In this document: in pieces, positions 59,022 to 64,000 of the stretch
How the letters are laid out: each line of letters begins with the position of its first letter
Numbering within the stretch: position 1 is the stretch's first letter
Assembly (NCBI GenBank): GCA_940671915.1
Contig: CALNVZ010001491.1
Coordinates: 73,266 to 137,265 of the forward strand
Source: Paracentrotus lividus
Lineage: Eukaryota > Echinodermata > Echinoidea > Camarodonta > Echinidae
Direction of reading: 5' to 3'
DNA: 64,000 nucleotides
Notes under the pieces: model-generated
Database searches by the model: none
The model's input: only the letters and a program-made list of their open reading frames with translations
Told to the model about the DNA's origin: nothing
Position numbers and translations under genes: made by a program

Positions 59022-62000
59022 ATGATGATGATCATGGATCCTTTGGAGGCGAGATGGATGTTGACTGTCATTTTCTTCATTATCTTTGTTTCAGCAAAGG
59101 ATTTGGCCTCTGCTTCTCGTCCAAATATTGTCGTTATGCTCATGGATGATGTAAGTTCGTCACACTGCACTGATTGTAAATTTCTTGTCTGTCAAATACT
59201 ATAGAGCAGAATTCTAGACTAGTCTAGAGTCTATTTCTCATGATTTCTAGAGAGTGAGAATTCTAAATTCTAAAATTCTAAAAGTTTAATATAAACCTTC
59301 TCCTTCTTTTTTTCTGGTTCGTCCTCCGCCCCTCAGCCTTTCAGATTATCAGCAATAGATGATTTTGATCAATGAGTTTAACTAAGTATAAAAACTAGGA
59401 GAGTTAAAGGGATTCCCTCGATCTCGAGCATCGACTGAAGAATAATATAGAGTAGAAACGTGATTTTAAAAAAAAAGGCAAATAAAGCAGTCACTCAGCA
59501 CAATTCAAGTGTTCCCAATCCCCCCCCCCCCAAAAAAAAGACATTAATTGCCAGTATACAACACTGCTTTCTGATTCTGCCAATCTTTGCGTACAAGTTT
59601 GATTGACACTACACATCGAAATGCCTACAAGTTTGTTCGTATAGAGCTAGAGAACAATGCATTTTGATTGTTGGGCGCTCTGATTAGCTATCGCGTGGAG
59701 CTCCGCCTCCTGGTTGCCATGACTGAAATGCGTTGACCGTAACTGAACAACGCGATTCAGCTGTTCCCGATAAAGATCGCTTTTGTCTTGCGAGCTGTCA
59801 ATCATAACCAAAGTGGACCCATTTTGCAAGAAAAACTGCAAGACTCGACTTCACAAAGCGTGTACAGCAAAGCCACTCTTTGAATACTTTTTAGAATAAA
59901 AAAGAGAAATATAAAAAGGAACTTCAACGAATCCACTGTCGGACTTCGCCCGACAGTTGAAAACGTATAAAGAAATGAGGACTTACCAAAAAAATAAATG
60001 ACGAATCTAAATTTTATCGTGACTATTGTTCATTGGAAGGCACAATGGTAGTGTATTTCATATGCTATCGTGATCATTCGAGCGTCGTGCATAAATTATG
60101 GAGTAAAAATTTCTATGTGCACTAGATCTTTCTTGTACACTTGTCTTGACTTTAGTTTATACTTTTGAGGTTTAATCATCAGAATGATCAGGGGCCATGG
60201 AGAATATTTGAAAGGTTTTGAAAGATAAACCAAGATTATGACTTCAGATATCAGAATCCTCTGAGCTTAAGCTTTGTCAAGTTCCCTCAAAGCCATGACA
60301 ATGTCATAAATTATCCATATCATGCTTTGTGGTTTTTTAATTGTTGTTACATATAGTTTGGTTCCTGACAGGACGTTGAGAAGTATTCCTAAGAAGAAGA
60401 AGAAGTTGCACATAGAGACATGTATTAATTATCCTCTCAAAAGACTCTAGATCTACTACCTGTTGTTTAAAATTTGTTCAGGAACTGTATTCCGTTCTCA
60501 AACTTTTGTATTTCACCAGATGGGATGGGGAGATCTTGGTGTGTATGGAAACCCTGCTAAAGAGACGCCTAACTTAGATCAGATGGCAGCAGAAGGAATC
60601 CTTTTACCAGACTTCTACTCTGGAAACCCATTGTGTTCTCCTTGTGAGTGTAAAACGTTTAAAAAGTTCAAGTCATCTTGGACCTGTACCTGTTGCATGA
60701 AACTTGATTATTATACATGTAGTAAGGTAACTCTTCCATCAATCGTTACTTTCATGAAATATACTTCATTTTGATTGGCATTTGAGCAATGTTGCCAAGG
60801 TAGTTGATGATCCTAATAAAAAAAGTGATTTGGTGACACTTAATATCAACTTGATAAGCAGGCACATTTAAAAGATTTTATTTTAAGAGCCATATTCAAT
60901 GTCAATTTGATGATATGTTTTGTATGTAAACATAGATTAAAGTGTGTATTATAATGCAACATAAATTGACAGAAATAGTTTGTCGTGGTAGATAAACCTA
61001 ATACACGAATGGTTTTAGAAATTATATAGGCCTTTGCTTTATGATTGAATAGCAATTTTGAGATAATCTTGAAAATCTTGGTAAAATACACTCTAAAAAT
61101 CCATTGTGACAACACCGGCTAACACTTTCGCTTCACATACATTTGTAAATAGTGAATTACATTCATTTTGATCTGACCTCATTAATACAGCCAGAGCTGC
61201 CCTACTAACTGGCAGACTACCTATCCGCAATGGGTTCTATACGACCAATGACCACGCCCGTAATGGCTACACCCCTCAGGACATCGTAGGAGGTATACAA
61301 GATAATGAAATCCTGGTTTCAGAGCTGCTTCATAAGGCTGGCTACAGGAACAAGCTCATTGGCAAATGGTACGTTTCATTATATAGTTTGCAGCAGTGTT
61401 ATTTTCGCAATTTTGTGAGTCCATCCTGGCAAAAATTTGCACTTTAAAATAGCAATCAGAAAAATCACAAAAATCATGATCAGAAATTTCAACAGTAGTT
61501 CAATATTGTAAAATATACAGTGTATTTCTTTAATAATTTTAACCTATTTCATAAAATCATTGTCCTTGACTTCTTTCAGGCATCTTGTTCTCCGGCCAAA
61601 GGTCCACCCACTGAAGAATGGTTTAGACAAATGGTTTGGAGCAACCAACTGCCACTTAACTTGTTTCTGTAATGATGGGCAACCTCTTTTATATTATGGT
61701 GTATGGAAGCCTTATGAAGTAGTATTGTAAATGTTCTTCTCTGATTTTAAGTTTTGAAAATGATTTGAACAAATTTTATTTCAAATCATAATTATTGATG
61801 ACAACAGCTGCAGTTTTGGTTCATGTTCTTTTCTGTTTACATGAAAATTAACTAGAGAGAGTAATGACAAGATACTTTATTTGAACTCATAATTATTTAC
61901 CTCTTTCAGGCACCTGGGACACCAGCCACAGTTTCATCCACTGAAGCATGGATTTGATGAGTGGTTTGGAGCACCCAACTGCCACTTTGGCCCATACAAC

Positions 62001-62120
62001 GATAAGAACACTCCTAACATACCGGTATATAAGGATGCTGAGATGGCAGGGAGATACTTTGAAGAGTTTGCCATCGACAGGAAAACGGGGGAATCTAACC
62101 TGACACAGATGTATATTCAA
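59022..62120 (+). CDS. GALNS: N-acetylgalactosamine-6-sulfatase, N-terminal exons (gene continues off the right edge)
   Basis: Four exons join in frame: 59022-59150, 60520-60643, 61191-61368 and 61910-62120 (214 codons of about 520). The lysosomal enzyme removes 6-sulfate from N-acetylgalactosamine-6-sulfate in chondroitin sulfate and from galactose-6-sulfate in keratan sulfate. Seen: a signal peptide ([13 protein letters not shown]); [20 protein letters not shown] with the Asp pair that binds calcium; [20 protein letters not shown] then [19 protein letters not shown]. The CxPSR sulfatase signature, whose Cys becomes formylglycine, is split by the exon 2/3 junction (CCT T|CC AGA). IGKWHLGH holds the active-site Lys and His, and [16 protein letters not shown] follows. 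Identity to human GALNS is very high throughout. Exon 5 (ALDFIKR region) is not within the window. The start could be any of the first Met codons; the signal peptide is unaffected. Confidence 0.95.
59300..59365 (-). mobile_element. Short 3'-tail fragment of the same non-LTR family
   Basis: On the minus strand, TTGCTGATAATCTGAAAGGC then GGCGGAGGACGAACCAG and a GA-rich tail match the 3' ends at 52.04 and 54.28 kb. It lies in GALNS intron 1. Confidence 0.45.
61580..61726 (+). pseudogene. Decayed duplicate of GALNS exon 4
   Basis: It begins after ttctttcag, like the real exon, and reads [20 protein letters not shown] then [20 protein letters not shown], open to a TAA at 61728. The first ~35 residues align with real exon 4 ([20 protein letters not shown]). 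The rest has diverged. A possible donor (ATT|gtaaat) gives 147 bp, a multiple of three with matching phases. The HLGH motif is damaged (HLVL). It is probably a relic of tandem exon duplication; use as an in-frame cassette is not excluded. Confidence 0.7.
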
Positions 62121-64000
62121 GTGAGTACCAGGTATTGACGGATTATACATGCAAGACAAAACGCTAACTTTTTTCATTAGGAGGTTGAGTATAGGAATCT
62201 GTGTGTTCTCCCGCTCCATGTTTACATTTCAGTTAAATGGTTCAAAATTCAAATTTCTTAATAGCATTAGCAACAAGATAGTTTCAGTGCCACCCAAATG
62301 ATAGCCCTGAGTGACAGTGAATACTGTTGTGATATACTATTATACCACTAGAGATACCTTAGCTATATCGCATATGTGATACGTCTTGTCGAAATGAGAG
62401 AGAAGTCGCAGATCAAAGATCCGAGTAAATCGACAAACTAATAAAAAACTCAAAATTTTGAGGAAAATTTTTTTTTTTATTTTCTGGTTCTACCATGCTT
62501 CATCTCTTGCTCTGTTAAAAAATGAGTGAAAATGATAACGGGAAAGTGGTAAAAAAGCAGTTTTTCGGCGAGTGTTTTTTTCGGTCATAATTTTTTTTTT
62601 TCGGACATACAAGCGCACGTCACGCTCATTTCCCCTCTCCGTTTAGCTCGCCCTTAGCAACGCATGGCTTTGTTTATTGGACGTTCACGGTTATGTGATG
62701 TGTGATTTCAACTGGCTTTTTGTTTCGTTTTTGTGAGCGAATAGCGAACTAAAACTCTCTTTAGCTGCACTCAGAAATTTTGCGTGCGATGCACAACCTG
62801 CTGTGAATAAAGCTGTTTCATCCGGGATACGGAGCAAGCAAACGAATGTCAAATCTAACAATCGGGTGGGGGCATGAGGGGGGGGGGTTATGTGGGAAAA
62901 GTAACTTATTGGCTTGACTTAGCATATCTGGATCCAAATGAATGTTAATTTCAAGCATTTTATATTTTACGGGGCCGCGATATCTGTTGTCCTGATGGGA
63001 AATTAAAACCTCCCTATAAACAATTTGGTTCATCAGGGAAACATAGAGCATACAAAGAGAGTGACGTGATAATACTTTACTGATACAAGTTATTTAGGTT
63101 AAAGTCTTAAGAGCGTAAGAGATCGTAATTTAACAATTGAAAAAAAAAAAGTATGGTTTAAAGTTGGTTGATATTGCATTAGTGGAAACCAATGAGCTAA
63201 GGGGGGGGGGGGGGAGGCAATCATGGAATCTAGTTTATAACTGCGGGCTGGTATCTCACTTTTCGGGAACTACTTTGAAACAACTTTAAGACGGCTTAGA
63301 AACAAGTTTGAGACGGGTTGTTGAGACGTCACGGAGACGTCTCCGAGACGTTTCATGAATCGCGGATACTACTTTCAGACATTTCTCTGAAACTGCTTTG
63401 AAACAGATTTTGAAAATGGTCGTGGAGACATCTCGGAGACTTCTCCTCGACAGAATAAAGACGGAATAAACTTTATCCGTCGCGAAAAATCGATTCCTTT
63501 GCGAAGACGTTTCCGCTATTTTTGTAAACAAATTTTGAAAGTTGTCGTGGAGATAATCTCGGAGACTTTTCCTCGACGGAATAAAGACGGAATAAACTTT
63601 TTATCCGTCGCGAAGAAACGATTCCGTTGCGAAGACGTCTCCGCTATATCACCCTTCACTTCGACAAATGTTCCGTAAGAATTTACACAAAATGAAACTT
63701 TTTAAACTTTAATGTTGTGTAGTTTTTAAGATTTGTTTTAATTTTTTTTCTTCATATTTTTCATATTTATATACCCTTTTTAATTTATTTTGTCTTTCAG
63801 CCTTTGGCTACTATTTATTATCAATAAAGACAAATCCTCACACCCAAATCAATTGACGTTATCAATAATATTTAAGTTTAATTTTGCAAACTCGATCGGA
63901 ACAAACTACCGATCCAAATAGCGATGCCATAATAAAGAAAGATAATGGGCAAGAGAGAAAAGAGACACGAGAGAGAAGAGAGAGAGGGGGAGATAGTAAG
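62121..64000 (+). other. GALNS intron 4, no exon seen
   Basis: After the donor at 62121 no sulfatase exon is visible to the window end. The sequence has poly-T, a poly-G run (about 63200-63213), the 125-bp tandem repeat and a final GA-rich microsatellite (63948-63995). Confidence 0.6.
63401..63648. repeat. Two-copy tandem repeat, period 125 bp
   Basis: Two units beginning AAACARATTTTGAAA (63401 and 63526) share GACGGAATAAACTTT, ATCCGTCGCGAA and GCGAAGACGT. GAGACGT-rich sequence precedes it from 63300. It lies in the GALNS intron after exon 4. Confidence 0.7.

Overview
This is a 64-kb stretch of animal nuclear DNA: AT-rich, with short GT-AG-spliced exons, introns of kilobase size and a dense load of transposon relics. 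Protein similarity and repeat style suggest a marine deuterostome invertebrate, most likely an echinoderm such as a sea urchin or sea star. That assignment is inference. There are no bacterial operons, CRISPR arrays or rRNA, and I saw no tRNA gene.

Four protein-coding genes can be reconstructed. (1) Minus strand, 602-5203: an FMN-dependent alpha-hydroxyacid oxidase (HAO family). Eight exons join in frame to about 364 residues and the 3' end is missing or uncertain. One of its introns holds degenerate tandem copies of the catalytic-His exon. (2) Plus strand, 13544-22154 with a probable 5' UTR exon near 10.8 kb: a FAM210B-like mitochondrial DUF1279 protein of 299 aa. Its 7.7-kb intron is packed with inverted-repeat elements. 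(3) Minus strand, 30414-49446 with a non-coding first exon ending at 54574: an Aurora kinase of 396 aa in nine coding exons. (4) Plus strand, from 59022 to beyond the right edge: the first four exons of N-acetylgalactosamine-6-sulfatase (GALNS), with a decayed extra copy of exon 4 in front of the real one.

The main structural caveat is a near-duplicate. Positions 27834-35507 reappear as 35551-43182 across a 25-N gap, in the same order and with many one-base indels. The last three Aurora exons therefore occur twice, and only the left set has intact reading frames. This looks like two overlapping contigs that were not merged, not a biological duplication.

The rest is transposon-derived. A Jockey-type non-LTR element (40953-44641, 14-bp target-site duplication) is interrupted by a TTAA-flanked MITE. 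Other elements include a hAT-like element with an exact 8-bp duplication (14376-15451), several more TTAA-flanked foldback elements, TA-flanked mariner/pogo-like MITEs, a 1.7-kb element with a 5-bp duplication (5470-7190), and two oppositely oriented 3' ends of a second non-LTR family (52.03-54.33 kb). The stretch 55.4-58.9 kb shows no recognisable gene. The four genes are not functionally linked; they are ordinary metazoan neighbours.
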